Origin: Citroniella saccharovorans
GTDB taxonomy: Bacteria > Bacillota > Clostridia > Tissierellales > Peptoniphilaceae
Direction: 5' to 3'
Length of the DNA stretch: 64,000 bases
NCBI RefSeq assembly: GCF_035481615.1
Contig: NZ_JAYKOT010000001.1
Location: forward strand, 248,001 to 312,000
The stretch's first letter is position 1; each line of letters starts with the position of its first letter. This document shows, piece after piece, positions 36,133 through 45,809 of this stretch. A model generated the notes under the pieces. That model had not been told where the DNA came from. It made no database searches and saw nothing but the letters and a program-made list of their open reading frames with translations. A program made the translations under genes and the position numbers.

Positions 36133-38024
36133 CTTTTCTCCTTTCCAGCTCCAAATGAATAAGTAAGACGTTAATATCAGATGGCGATACTCCTGATATT
36201 CTACTAGCCTGACCAACCGAGTCTGGTTTCATTTGATTTAATTTTTGAATAGCTTCATTAGAAAGTCCCTTTATATCTTTATAATCTTCTATATTTTTTA
36301 AGCTTCTATTTTCTAATTTCCTAAAAGATTCTATTTGCTGCATTTGTTTTTTTATATAGCCTTCATACTTGGATATTATCTCAACTTCTTCTAAAACTTC
36401 AATCGGTATATTAATGTAGGTCTCAAAAGCCTTGAGCGTATCTAAAAGGTTTAGCTCTGGTCTTTTTATAAGATTATATAGGCTAATTGAATTTTTTATT
36501 TCTTCACTCCCAAGGCTTAAAAGAATCTTGTTATTTTCAAGGCTTGGATTAATATTTATTAGCTTCAATCTTTCAATCTCACTATCTATTAGTTCTTTCT
36601 TTTCTTTAAATTTCCTATATCTCTCTTCGCTAACAAGTCCAATATCATAACCTTTTTGAGTAAGCCTTATATCTGCATTATCTTGCCTTAGATAAAGTCT
36701 ATATTCACACCTAGATGTCATCATCCTATATGGTTCGTTGGTTCCCTTTGTAACTAAATCATCTATCAAAACTCCTATATAGGCATTTGATCTATCTAAG
36801 ATAAAATCTTCTAAGCCGTCTATTTTCCTACTTGCATTAATTCCAGCTACAAGGCCCTGACAAGCAGCTTCTTCGTATCCGCTTGATCCATTTATTTGAC
36901 CAGCAAAATAAAGGCTTTCAAGATCCTTTGATTCAAGAGTTCTTTTAAGTCTTGTTGGTTCAATAGTATCATATTCTATTCCATAGCATGGCCTTAGAAT
37001 TTTTACATCTTTCATACCCTTTATTGTTTTATACATTTTTAGCTGAACTTCATAAGGTAGGGTCGAAGAAACTCCAGCTGCATACATCTCCTTAGTTGTT
37101 AGTCCCTCTGGTTCTATAAAAACCTGATGAACATCTTTATCAGAAAATCTTACAACCTTATCTTCAATAGATGGACAGTATCTAGGGCCTACTCCCCTCT
37201 TTTCACCTGAATACATAGGCGATCTGTGTAAATTTTCTAATATTATCTTTTTAGTTTCCTCTGTAGTATAAGTTAGATAGCAGTCTACCTGATCGATTTG
37301 AATACTTTCTCTATCTGTCATAAAAGAAAATGGAATTATTTTTTCATCTCCCTTTTGAACCTCCATCAAAGAATAATCAAGGCTATCTTTATGAACTCTA
37401 GCTGGCGTGCCAGTTTTAAATCTCTTTAAACTTATTCCAAGTTTTCTGAGAGAATCTGATAGACTATATGATGGTGCCATACCATGTGGCCCAGACTTAT
37501 ATTTTAGCTCTCCCATCAAAATTTCGGCACTTAGATAAGTTCCACTAGCAACTATAACAGCCTTAGACTTAAATATAGAACCTCTCGAAAGCTTAACTCC
37601 TACAGCTCTTCCATCTTCTTCGAGAATTTCTATTACTTCTCCCTCAACTAGACTTAAATTTTTCTCGTCTTCTAAAACTTTTTTTTAAGTTTATGTGATA
37701 TTTAATCTTATCAGCTTGAACTCTAAGTGAGTGAACGGCAGGACCTTTTGAAGTATTTAGCATTCTAGACTGAATAAAAGATTTATCTATATTTATAGCC
37801 ATCTGACCACCTAGAGCATCGATTTCTCTAACTAAATGACCTTTTCCAGTACCCCCTATGTTTGGATTACAAGGCAGGTCTCCAATTGACTCTAAGGACA
37901 TGGTTATAACTAGAGTTTTCTTTCCAAGTCGGCTACTTGCAAGTCCCGCCTCACATCCAGCGTGGCCTGCACCTACAACTATAATATCAAATTCATCTTC
38001 AACAAAATATTTTATCTCTTCCAT
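36122..38024 (-). CDS. mnmG: tRNA uridine-34 carboxymethylaminomethyl enzyme MnmG (frameshifted)
   Basis: FAD/folate-dependent partner of MnmE in wobble-uridine modification. The N-terminal FAD motif VVGAGHAGCEAGLASSRLG (residues 16-34), CNPNIGGTGKGHLVREIDALGG, and later FAGQINGSSGYEEAACQG and the C-terminal GVSPSDINVLLIHL are present. The frame breaks at eight T/A (37679-37686); with seven, HINLKKVLEDEKNLSLVEGE reads through, giving 633 residues, the normal MnmG length. Confidence 0.93.
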
Positions 38025-38029
38025 ATTAT

Positions 38030-39397
38030 CTATTTACCTATACAAAATTTCTTGAAAATTTGATCAAGAACATCTTCTTTTTCAAAATTTCTACCTAATA
38101 TCTCTGCAATACTATCTGTAGCTATTTTCAAATCAACGTCTATAAGGTCAAGGAAAATATTATCTTCTAATCCCTTTAAAACATTTTTAAGTGAAAAGTA
38201 GGCTTTTTTTAAAAGATTTTCCTGCCTACTACTTGTAATCACAAGATCATCCATCTCTTCGATTTTCCCGCTAAAAAATAGACTACTTATACTATCTAAA
38301 ATTTCCTTTATTCCCTTTCTTTCACTCATTGAGGCGAAAATAGGTTTACTTCCAGTTCTTTTTTCTATTTCTTCTAAATTTATTTTTAAATCAAGGTCTG
38401 TTTTATTTACAACAATAATTTTTTCCTTATCCCTTATATGATCTAAAATCATATAGTCTTCCTTTTCAAGCTCTTTTGAACCATCGAATATTGCTATTAT
38501 TAGGTCTGCATTTTTAGATAGGTCTAGTGATTTTTCAACGCCTATTTTTTCCACTAAATCTTCAGTTAGCCTAATTCCAGCTGTATCTACAATCTTTACA
38601 CTAAGTCCATCTACATCCAAAAATTCTTCTATAACATCTCTAGTCGTTCCTGGAATATCTGTAACAATAGCCCTATTTTCATTTAGGAAATTATTTAAAA
38701 GGCTGGACTTTCCTACATTTGGCTTGCCAATAATTATAGTTTTAATACCATTTTTTATAATCTTGCCCCTCTTATGAGATTCAATTAATATTTCTATTTC
38801 ATCTAAAACTTCTTCAGTCTTTTTAATAAGTGAACTTTTATCTGGCTCTATTTCATCATCTTCAGAAAAATTAATCGAAGCTTCCATAAGAACATTTAAA
38901 TCAGTTAAATCATCTAAAATCTTACCAATCTCTCTTGTAACAGATCCCTCAAGCTGATTTAAGGCAGACCTATGCTCTATCTCTGTTTCAGAGTTAATAA
39001 GATCAAGTACAGCCTCAGCCTTTGTTAAATCTATTCTACCATTTAAAAAAGCTCTTTTAGTAAATTCTCCTCTTTCTGCCATTCTTGCACCAGAATGTAA
39101 AAAGCTTTCTAAAATCTTTTTAACAGAAACAATAGAACCATGTGAATAAACTTCTACCATATCTTCAGTTGTATAAGATTTAGGTCCCCTTATAAAAGAA
39201 ATCAGAACCTCGTCTATAAGATTTTCATCGTTATCATAAAAATTACCATACATTAATTTTCTATTTTCTATATTTGAATTGGTCTTAGATTTAAAATGCT
39301 TTTTTCCAAGTTCAAAAGCCTCCCTACCCGATAGTCTTACAATCCCAATTCCGCTCTTAGAGATAGCAGTTGATATAGCACAAATTGTATCTTCCAT
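38030..39397 (-). CDS. mnmE: tRNA modification GTPase MnmE
   Basis: GTPase acting with MnmG on tRNA wobble uridines. The 455 residues show the N-terminal folate domain, GKPNVGKSSLLN (P-loop near residue 228), DIPGTTRDVIEE (G2), DTAGIR (G3), NKTD (G4), and the C-terminal FCIGK, whose cysteine is conserved. It is immediately followed by mnmG. A long A/T-rich gap with a terminator-like stem separates it from jag. Confidence 0.95.
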   Translation of the reverse strand: MEDTICAISTAISKSGIGIVRLSGREAFELGKKHFKSKTNSNIENRKLMYGNFYDNDENLIDEVLISFIRGPKSYTTEDMVEVYSHGSIVSVKKILESFLHSGARMAERGEFTKRAFLNGRIDLTKAEAVLDLINSETEIEHRSALNQLEGSVTREIGKILDDLTDLNVLMEASINFSEDDEIEPDKSSLIKKTEEVLDEIEILIESHKRGKIIKNGIKTIIIGKPNVGKSSLLNNFLNENRAIVTDIPGTTRDVIEEFLDVDGLSVKIVDTAGIRLTEDLVEKIGVEKSLDLSKNADLIIAIFDGSKELEKEDYMILDHIRDKEKIIVVNKTDLDLKINLEEIEKRTGSKPIFASMSERKGIKEILDSISSLFFSGKIEEMDDLVITSSRQENLLKKAYFSLKNVLKGLEDNIFLDLIDVDLKIATDSIAEILGRNFEKEDVLDQIFKKFCIGK

Positions 39398-39513
39398 TTT
39401 CCCCTCCTTTATGAAAAAATAAATAAAATATAGAATTTATATATTTAAATATATCCCAAAGTATAAATTTTTTCCAGCCAAATATAAAAATTCTACATTT
39501 TATATTAAAAAAG

Positions 39514-39546
39514 AAAAAAGCCTCTTAAATTAAAAAGTGGCTTTTT
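39514..39546 (-). terminator. Hairpin between jag and mnmE
   Basis: On the minus strand AAAAAGCC-A-CTT...AAG-A-GGCTTTTTT forms a stem with one internal mismatch followed by T. It may end or attenuate the rpmH-jag transcript. Confidence 0.65.
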
Positions 39547-39558
39547 CACTCAAATTTT

Positions 39559-40491
39559 CTACATATTTTTTATATATTTGATTACAACTTTTCTATAAGG
39601 TTCTTGACCTTCAGATACAGTAGTTACTCCCTCAAAAGATTGAAGAGCTGTATGAACTATTCTTCTTTCGTATGGATTCATAGGCTCAAGTCTTATATTC
39701 TTTTTATACTTCTTAACTTTAAAAGCCTTATTTTGAGCAAGTTTTATTAACTGATCTTCTCTTTTCTTCCTATAATTTGCAATATCAAGAACTACTCTTG
39801 TATAATTTTCAAAGTTTTTGTTAGAAACAAGATTTAAAATGTAGTTGATGGCATCAAGGGTTTCTCCTCTCCTACCAATAACTATAGATGTATCTCTGTC
39901 ATCAAAAGCATTTATATTAAATTCAATAATATTTCTTTCTTTAACTATATTGTATTCAATACTTGATTCAATCTTCATATTAGAAAGAATATCTCCAAGT
40001 AGCTCTTGGCTTATCTTGGCTTTTTCTAAAAGCTCTTCTTCGCTTACAGAAACTACAGATTCTTCTTCATCTATATCAGAAAAATCTTCATCTTCATTTT
40101 CATCTTCTTCTTTTTCTATAAATTCCTCATTCTTATCTTCTTCAGATAAAAATTGTTCGTGAGTACTTTCTTCTAAAGAAGAATTTAAATCATTTTCTAT
40201 ATTATTTGTTTCTTCTTCAGACTCTTCCTTAAATTCTCTACTTGTAGTCTCTTCTACCTTTTCACCCTCGCTTGGGCCATCATTAAATAAGCTACTTGAA
40301 AGAATATCTTCTTTTTCTTCCTTCACACTTACTCTTACAATTGCATCTTTGGAACCTATTATTCCAAACAAACCTGTCTTAGGTTCTTCAATAACTTCAA
40401 TTTGAACTTTATCTTTGTCTACTTGAAGGACTTTTAAGCAAGAATTAACAGCATCGTCTATTGTCTTTCCTGTTCTTACTACTTGTCTCAC
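39559..40491 (-). CDS. jag: RNA-binding protein Jag/KhpB (EloR)
   Basis: Single-strand nucleic-acid-binding regulator linked to cell elongation and membrane protein insertion. Domains: Jag-N (1-56), a strongly acidic Glu/Asp/Ser linker (about 57-155), KH (SIVIGRRGETLDAINYI, about 200-220) and R3H (EPMNPYERRIVHTALQ, about 272-287). At 310 residues it is longer than B. subtilis Jag mainly because of the linker. It follows yidC directly, the conserved order. Confidence 0.93.
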   Translation of the reverse strand: MRQVVRTGKTIDDAVNSCLKVLQVDKDKVQIEVIEEPKTGLFGIIGSKDAIVRVSVKEEKEDILSSSLFNDGPSEGEKVEETTSREFKEESEEETNNIENDLNSSLEESTHEQFLSEEDKNEEFIEKEEDENEDEDFSDIDEEESVVSVSEEELLEKAKISQELLGDILSNMKIESSIEYNIVKERNIIEFNINAFDDRDTSIVIGRRGETLDAINYILNLVSNKNFENYTRVVLDIANYRKKREDQLIKLAQNKAFKVKKYKKNIRLEPMNPYERRIVHTALQSFEGVTTVSEGQEPYRKVVIKYIKNM

Positions 40492-41201
40492 TATTTTTCC
40501 TCCCCTTGTTTTATAAAACTCTTAGAAATAAATCTTACTAAAATCTCCACAACATTACCTGTTCCCCAGTATAGTAAAAGTCCTGCTGGCCATGTCCATG
40601 AAAAGAAGAACATCATAACTGGAAGCATATACTTAGTCATCATATTCATTGACTGCATATTTTGGTTTGGAGCTTTAGGAGTTTGTGAACTTAAAATTGA
40701 AGAATATAAAAACATTGATAAAGAATATAAAAGTGGTAAACCAAACTTTAGTGGGTCTGGTCCAGTAATGTCCTTTATCCAAAAGAAGTTTTTAGCTATA
40801 GTATTTATTAGTTCCTTATTTTCAAACATGTGTTTAGCAGGATCTCTAATAACTGAAAGCATAGCAAAAACTATAATTAGATTAAGAATCATTGGAAGAC
40901 AACCACCAGTTGGTGAAATGTTTTCTTCTTTATACAGTTTCATAAGTTCTCTATTTAAGGTCTCAGGGTCTTTTTTATATTTTTCCTGAATTTCTTTTTG
41001 TTTTGGTCCAAGACTTTGCATCTTTTCAGCGTTCTTGCTTGATTTTAGCATTAGCGGCATAGTTATAAGTTTCATTAATACACTCATAAGTATAATGGAT
41101 AGAGCATAATAAGAAACGCTAGCAGGCTCTGCGCCAATTCCTTGAAGAGCTTCAAAGATAAATTTGAGTATCTTACCCAAAAAATCACTTAATATTTGCA
41201 A
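40491..41201 (-). CDS. yidC: Membrane protein insertase YidC
   Basis: Inserts proteins into the cytoplasmic membrane (Oxa1/SpoIIIJ family). The 236 residues show five helices, the conserved KLITMPLMLKSSKNAEKMQSL near residue 41, KEENISPTGGCLPM, and SWTWPAGLLLYWG near the C-terminus. It lacks a clear lipobox at the N-terminus (MQILSDFLGKILKFIFEALQ). Between yidD and jag. Confidence 0.95.
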   Translation of the reverse strand: MQILSDFLGKILKFIFEALQGIGAEPASVSYYALSIILMSVLMKLITMPLMLKSSKNAEKMQSLGPKQKEIQEKYKKDPETLNRELMKLYKEENISPTGGCLPMILNLIIVFAMLSVIRDPAKHMFENKELINTIAKNFFWIKDITGPDPLKFGLPLLYSLSMFLYSSILSSQTPKAPNQNMQSMNMMTKYMLPVMMFFFSWTWPAGLLLYWGTGNVVEILVRFISKSFIKQGEEK

Positions 41202-41211
41202 TAATAACCTC

Positions 41212-41424
41212 CTATTTTAAAGGGTCATATCCCCCTTTACTAAATGGATTACATCTTAGAATTCTCCAGACTGTTAAAAAAGTTGCCTTAAAAAAATTAT
41301 ATTTTTTATAGCTCATAATGGCATAGCTAGAACAAGTTGGCGTAAATTTGCACTTACCTTCCCCTAAATAATGAGAAATATATTTCTTATAGAACATAAT
41401 AAGCGAAATAGCTAATTTATTCAT
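41212..41424 (-). CDS. yidD: Membrane protein insertion efficiency factor YidD
   Basis: A 70-residue protein with FYKKYISHYLGEGKCKFTPTCSSYA, the conserved Cys-rich motif of YidD, and RCNPFSKGGYDPL at the C-terminus. It assists YidC insertion. Its ATG overlaps the rnpA stop by four bases. Confidence 0.95.
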   Translation of the reverse strand: MNKLAISLIMFYKKYISHYLGEGKCKFTPTCSSYAIMSYKKYNFFKATFLTVWRILRCNPFSKGGYDPLK

Positions 41425-41762
41425 TTTCTTTTATACCTCTTGTTCATAAAATAAATAAGGTTTAAATAAGAATCATTAAGCGAATTAAAATCCATAGTAT
41501 ATGTGTGCTTTTTAGGAACAATTATTATATCTAAATTTGGCAAAATATCTCGATTTAGTCTTACTATTTCCTTTAATCTTCTTCTAGTCCTGTTTCTCAT
41601 ATTTGCCTTCCCATACTTTTTAGTAATGGTAAAGCCAACCCTTGGTCCATTATTTTTACTATCTAGGCAAAGGCCATTAAAATCTTTGTTATAAAACCTG
41701 AAACCTCTACTATATACCTTTTTATAATCTTCATTTTTTCTAAGTCTTAAATTTTTTTCCAT
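41421..41762 (-). CDS. rnpA: Ribonuclease P protein component
   Basis: Protein subunit of RNase P, needed for 5' maturation of tRNA. The 113 residues include RLRKNEDYKKVYSRG and the RNR motif in NMRNRTRRRLKEIVR. It lies four bases after rpmH and overlaps yidD. Confidence 0.95.
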   Translation of the reverse strand: MEKNLRLRKNEDYKKVYSRGFRFYNKDFNGLCLDSKNNGPRVGFTITKKYGKANMRNRTRRRLKEIVRLNRDILPNLDIIIVPKKHTYTMDFNSLNDSYLNLIYFMNKRYKRK

Positions 41763-41766
41763 TTAA

Positions 41767-41901
41767 TTATGCTGAAAGTCTTTTTCTTCCTTTTAGCCTT
41801 CTTCTTCTTAACACTTCTCTACCAGCTCTAGTACTCATTCTTTTTCTAAAACCATGATCCATAGATCTTTTTCTTCTATTAGGTTGATAAGTTCTTTTCA
41901 T
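41767..41901 (-). CDS. rpmH: 50S ribosomal protein L34
   Basis: A 44-residue protein: MKRTYQPNRRKRSMDHGFRK, then RMSTRAGREVLRRRRLKGRK, ending RLSA, a clear match to L34. GGGAGGTG precedes the ATG. It is the first gene of the rpmH-rnpA-yidD-yidC-jag operon, and its promoter is a consensus sigma-A site. Confidence 0.97.
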   Translation of the reverse strand: MKRTYQPNRRKRSMDHGFRKRMSTRAGREVLRRRRLKGRKRLSA

Positions 41902-41950
41902 ATATTCTACACCTCCCACTTGCCAATTTAGATATAAAAACACATATAAT

Positions 41951-41979
41951 ATTATATTTATAATATATATCTATGTCAA
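41951..41979 (-). promoter_or_regulatory. Consensus promoter of the rpmH operon
   Basis: On the minus strand TTGACA (41974-41979), exactly 17 bases, and TATAAT (41951-41956): a perfect sigma-A consensus, as expected for a highly expressed ribosomal protein gene. Confidence 0.9.
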
Positions 41980-42276
41980 GAAATAGATTGTTCTTCCTAT
42001 ATCGTATTTAAAGCTTTAAGCCTTTTTTTAAAACTATCTATTAAAAATTTCTTTTAAAAAAAAATATTTTTTTGCATTAGAAAAATTAACTTTTAAAAGC
42101 TTCCTATTTATATAGGGGAAAAAAGCAAAAAAAATTTTTTTAAAAAAACTTTTTTTATTTCATATTCATTTCATAATTGCCTGTTATTATTATCTTGTAA
42201 GTAAATCTAGATTAGTTTTAAAAAAACAAAATATAGAATTTACACTAAAATTAATAATCTGAAGGAGAAAAAAATT
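41980..42276. other. Non-coding gap with A/T tracts upstream of the redox cassette
   Basis: No genes or DnaA boxes are seen. The segment 42119-42160 consists of alternating runs of A and T of 6-9 bases, which should give strongly curved, rigid DNA. A good ribosome site (GAAGGAG) lies before the 42277 start; no clear promoter is identified. Confidence 0.5.
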
Positions 42277-43464
42277 ATGAAGAAAAATATTTTAAAAATT
42301 ACATCTGTATTACTAGTATTAAGTTTATGTTTAAGTGCTGTTTCTTGTAAAAAGAATGATGTTAATGGCGGAAAAGAAAATGGCACAAGTACTAAGACAA
42401 GTGAAAATAGCGAAAATGCTATAAGCCCTGAAGAAGCGGGTATGACTATGGAGGAAAATAACCCTAGTAGCAATGACACTTTTAAACCAGCTGACTACTC
42501 ACTTGAACCAAAGGATGAATTTACTTATGAATTTTTAGGTCTTAAATTTAAGCTTCCTGAAAAAATCAAAACTGAAATGGCGGATAAAAACATAGCAATG
42601 TTAGATGACCAAAGTCCAATTGATAAAGAATTAAAGTATGCTATTCTAACATTCAGCAGTATTAATGAAGAACAAAAAAATGCTGTTGTAAGTAAAATGG
42701 GCGATGAATATGACAAATGGCAAGAATCACTAGAAAGATTTGGAAGCCTAGGAATGTTTGAAAAGGGTATGGCTGAAGAAGAAATATCTAAAATTACAAA
42801 ATGTGACAGCCATAAAAAACTTGGAGAATCTAGTGATGGTAAATATGAGTATTATTTAAGCTCTAAAAAGGATTCAAATGATTTTGCAAGTGAATTTAAT
42901 AAAACTGAAACTGAAATTATAGAAAAGAAAGAAAGACCAGAAAATGGTTTTGTATTATCTGAAAAATCTGACTTAGAAAATACTGAAGCTTTTGGAGCTA
43001 ATCAAGTCGAAGATATAAGTAGTGTTGTAACAAAGGATATTGAAGGAAAAGAATTTTCAAGTAAAGATTTTGAAAAATATGATCTTACAATGGTAAATGT
43101 TTTTGCAACTTGGTGTACAGCTTGTATAAAGGAAATCCCAGACTTAATTAAACTACAAGAAGAAATGAAGGATAAGGGAGTAAATATAGTTGGTATAGTT
43201 ACAGATACGGTTGATGATAAGGGTGAAAACAAAGATGCTTTAGAAAAAGCTAAAACTATCAAGGAAAAAACTAAGGCAAATTACAAATTCTTAATGCCTG
43301 ACAAAACAAATTTCAATGGTAGATTAAATGGAATTCAAGCACTTCCAGAAACTTTCTTTGTAGATAAGAATGGAAAGATTGTTGGTGAAACATATTCTGG
43401 CTCACATGATTTAAAAGCTTGGAGAGAAATAGTTGAAAAAGAATTAGAAAATCTAAAAAAATAG
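42277..43464 (+). CDS. TlpA-like thioredoxin-domain lipoprotein
   Basis: A 395-residue lipoprotein: signal peptide with lipobox LSAVSC (Cys24), an Asn/Ser/Glu linker, a middle domain of unknown function (about 75-240) and a C-terminal TlpA/ResA-type thioredoxin fold (about 245-395) with active site FATWCTACIKEIPDL (WCxxC) and the cis-Pro region IQALPETFFVD. It likely reduces disulfides or sulfoxides on the outer face. It is followed by a 50-residue CXXC peptide and an Fe-S membrane protein that could deliver electrons. Confidence 0.87.
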   Translation: MKKNILKITSVLLVLSLCLSAVSCKKNDVNGGKENGTSTKTSENSENAISPEEAGMTMEENNPSSNDTFKPADYSLEPKDEFTYEFLGLKFKLPEKIKTEMADKNIAMLDDQSPIDKELKYAILTFSSINEEQKNAVVSKMGDEYDKWQESLERFGSLGMFEKGMAEEEISKITKCDSHKKLGESSDGKYEYYLSSKKDSNDFASEFNKTETEIIEKKERPENGFVLSEKSDLENTEAFGANQVEDISSVVTKDIEGKEFSSKDFEKYDLTMVNVFATWCTACIKEIPDLIKLQEEMKDKGVNIVGIVTDTVDDKGENKDALEKAKTIKEKTKANYKFLMPDKTNFNGRLNGIQALPETFFVDKNGKIVGETYSGSHDLKAWREIVEKELENLKK

Positions 43465-43485
43465 TAAGAGCTGAGATAAAACTTT

Positions 43486-43638
43486 ATGAAAGCTAAAATT
43501 TTAAAAAAAGAATATTTATCTTTCTTAATCCTCATAGTAAGCGTATTTATGATTATATACGGCTTTAACAGGGGAGAGGTAAAAATTGTTTTAGATAAAG
43601 CAATTAGAATATGTATGGAGTGTATTGGAATTGGATAA
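43486..43638 (+). CDS. Small CXXC-motif membrane peptide (CD1871A-like)
   Basis: A 50-residue peptide: basic N-terminus, one transmembrane helix (YLSFLILIVSVFMIIYGF), a short charged stretch, and the C-terminal RICMECIGIG with a CxxC motif. This resembles the small CXXC-motif proteins described as the CD1871A family in C. difficile relatives, found with TlpA-type and 4Fe-4S membrane proteins. The context here is the same. The ribosome site is weak. It overlaps the start of the next gene. Function is unknown; a thiol relay between the Fe-S protein and the lipoprotein is an inference. Confidence 0.7.
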   Translation: MKAKILKKEYLSFLILIVSVFMIIYGFNRGEVKIVLDKAIRICMECIGIG

Positions 43639-44516
43639 GATTAAAGTTCAAAATAAAGTTAAAGCAAATAATTATAAAGTGCGTGACCGCATAAGACATA
43701 TCTTTCAAACTGTGTGGTTTGTTATAACAAATTCTTACCTTGAAGGATATAAGAGCGGTAAAATTTATGGTGGAGATTTAAAAAAGATTTGCGTGCCGGG
43801 CATGAACTGCTATTCATGCCCGGGGGCAAGGGGATCTTGCCCAATAGGTTCCTTGCAGGCAGTTATAGGAAATTCCAAATTTAAATTCAGTTATTATATA
43901 GTTGGTTTTTTATTTTTTATAGGAGCACTTTTTGGTAGATTTGTCTGTGGCTGGCTATGTCCATTTGGACTTTTTCAAGATTTATTATATAAAATCCCCT
44001 TTGTTAAAAAAATAAAAACTTTTAAATTTGATAAACACTTGAGAAAGTTAAAATACTTAATTTTATTGGTATTTGTTATAATTCTTCCTCTTTTTGTAGT
44101 TGATGTTTTAGGGCAAGGTTCTCCATTTTTTTGTAAATTAATTTGCCCGGTTGGAATGTTAGAAGGCGGAATTCCTCTTGTTTTACTTAATAAGAGTATG
44201 AGAAGTGCTATTGGATTTTTATATAAGTGGAAAGCCTTTATATTGGGGCTTACTATATTTGCTTCTATAATAATTTATAGACCTTTCTGTAAATATATTT
44301 GTCCTCTAGGTGCTATTTACTCAGTATTTAATCCAATTTCAGTATTTAAATATAAGCTAGATAAGGATAAATGTATAAAGTGCGGAAAGTGCAAAAAAGG
44401 TCTGTCAAATGAATATAGATCCAGTTCAAAATTGTAATCACTTAGAATGTATAAGATGTGCAAGATGCAAAAATGCTTGCCCTGTAAAAGCTATAAATTA
44501 TAAAATCAAAAACTAA
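43625..44516 (+). CDS. NapH-like 4Fe-4S membrane protein (frameshifted)
   Basis: Membrane iron-sulfur protein of the NapH/YccM type with about four to five helices. Cys-rich motifs: CVPGMNCYSCPGARGSCPIG near residue 54, CGWLCPFGLFQD, CKLICPVGMLEGG and CKYICPLGAIYS. Two C-terminal ferredoxin motifs follow: CIKCGKC and, after a frameshift at 44393-44398 (six A; one fewer gives CKKVCQMNIDP), CIRCARCKNACPV, ending at 44516. About 294-296 residues. The start is TTG 43625 or 43631. It can pass electrons from cytoplasmic ferredoxin to the membrane face; its partner here is probably the CXXC peptide and TlpA-like lipoprotein. Confidence 0.82.
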
Positions 44517-44528
44517 AGGAGTATAAAA

Positions 44529-45800
44529 TTGCTAGAAAATGCTTTAAAATATGTAACAAGAAAGAAAAAGCGATCACTTATAATTTTTATAATACTTACT
44601 ATAGTTCTTTCTTGTCTATATTCATGTTTAAATATTATGAAATCAAGTAAAAACCTAGAAAATTCATTATATAAATCTTCAAATTCACAGCTTGTCTTAA
44701 CAAGAAAAGATAATGGATTTTTTGAGATAGAAAAAACTCAAAAGATAAATGATATAAAAGAAATTAGCGAATCTATTTATCAGTATTTTACCCTTGCCAA
44801 ACCTAAAGATGCAAAAGTAGTTGAAGGTCAGCAAAAAGTAGAAAGAGATGACCTAGCTGATGAATTTAAAAATATCGTTTCAGTAGAAGCTACAAATACC
44901 ACTAAAAAAAATGTACTCTTTACAAGCGGTGTATTTAATATAAAAGAGGGAAGACACTTAGAAAAAACTGATAAAAATAAAATACTAATTCATGAAGATT
45001 TTGCTAAGAAAAATAATTTGAAATTAAATGATAAGGTTAAACTTGAGTTCTTAGGCCCTGTGGAAAATAATCAAAATAAAGATTATGAATTTGAAATTGT
45101 GGGAATTTTCTCTGGTAAAAAACAAGAAATGTACACAGGACTTTCTTCTGATTTTAGTGAAAATATGGTTTTTCTTGACTATGAATCTAGTCAGCTTGCC
45201 CTAAATAATAAAACTAGGCTTATAAATAAACTTTCACTTTTTTCAGATAATCCAGAAAACATGAAAAAAGCATTTGATGAAATAAAGGCCCTTGATATAA
45301 ACTGGTCAGAATATAATCTTGAAAAAGATACTAAAGTTTTTGAAGAAACTCTCGATTCTTTAAGTGCAATAGGTCATATAATAAATATAATGACTATCTC
45401 AATTATGATAGCTGGGGTAGTAGTTTTATCCCTTATACTTATGCTTTGGTTAAGAGAGCGTATATACGAGATAGGAATACTTCTTTCGATAGGATTTAAT
45501 AAGAAAAAAATTGTAGGTCAGTTTATATTTGAACTCATACTAATATCAATTCCTTCAATACTTGGATCACTACTTGTAGGAAATTTTATATCTAGTAAGA
45601 TTGTAGGAAGCTTTTTAGCTAGTGATAGTTCAGTTTCAATACCTGAAAGTCTAGCTAAAAATAGTGAATTTATAAATTCATTTATAACATTTATAGAAAG
45701 CTACGGAATTTTATTAGCTATTATAATAATTTCAGTTATTATATCTAGTATAATGATTTTAGTAAAAAAACCAAAAGAAATATTATCAAAAATAAGTTAG
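44529..45800 (+). CDS. MacB/FtsX-type ABC transporter permease 1
   Basis: A 423-residue permease with one N-terminal helix, a large extracytoplasmic domain (about 40-280) and three C-terminal helices containing the FtsX motif (LRERIYEIGILLSIGFNKKKI). The fold is that of mechanotransmission ABC permeases. Start: TTG 44529 with AAAGGAG seven bases upstream. Its partners are the ATPase at 45810 and the paralogous permease at 46454. No cargo is known; such systems export or sense peptides, lipids or antimicrobials. Confidence 0.85.
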   Translation: MLENALKYVTRKKKRSLIIFIILTIVLSCLYSCLNIMKSSKNLENSLYKSSNSQLVLTRKDNGFFEIEKTQKINDIKEISESIYQYFTLAKPKDAKVVEGQQKVERDDLADEFKNIVSVEATNTTKKNVLFTSGVFNIKEGRHLEKTDKNKILIHEDFAKKNNLKLNDKVKLEFLGPVENNQNKDYEFEIVGIFSGKKQEMYTGLSSDFSENMVFLDYESSQLALNNKTRLINKLSLFSDNPENMKKAFDEIKALDINWSEYNLEKDTKVFEETLDSLSAIGHIINIMTISIMIAGVVVLSLILMLWLRERIYEIGILLSIGFNKKKIVGQFIFELILISIPSILGSLLVGNFISSKIVGSFLASDSSVSIPESLAKNSEFINSFITFIESYGILLAIIIISVIISSIMILVKKPKEILSKIS

Positions 45801-45809
45801 GAGAGTGTA

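Noticed and set aside
39845..40162. Serine-rich 105-aa frame opposite jag
   Set aside because: It is the antisense of the acidic Glu/Asp repeat linker of jag, without a ribosome site. Similar antisense frames (for example 6320-6592 and 42240-42479) were rejected for the same reason.
41902..42276. Origin of replication in the rpmH upstream gap
   Set aside because: No DnaA boxes were found there; boxes cluster on both sides of dnaA instead.
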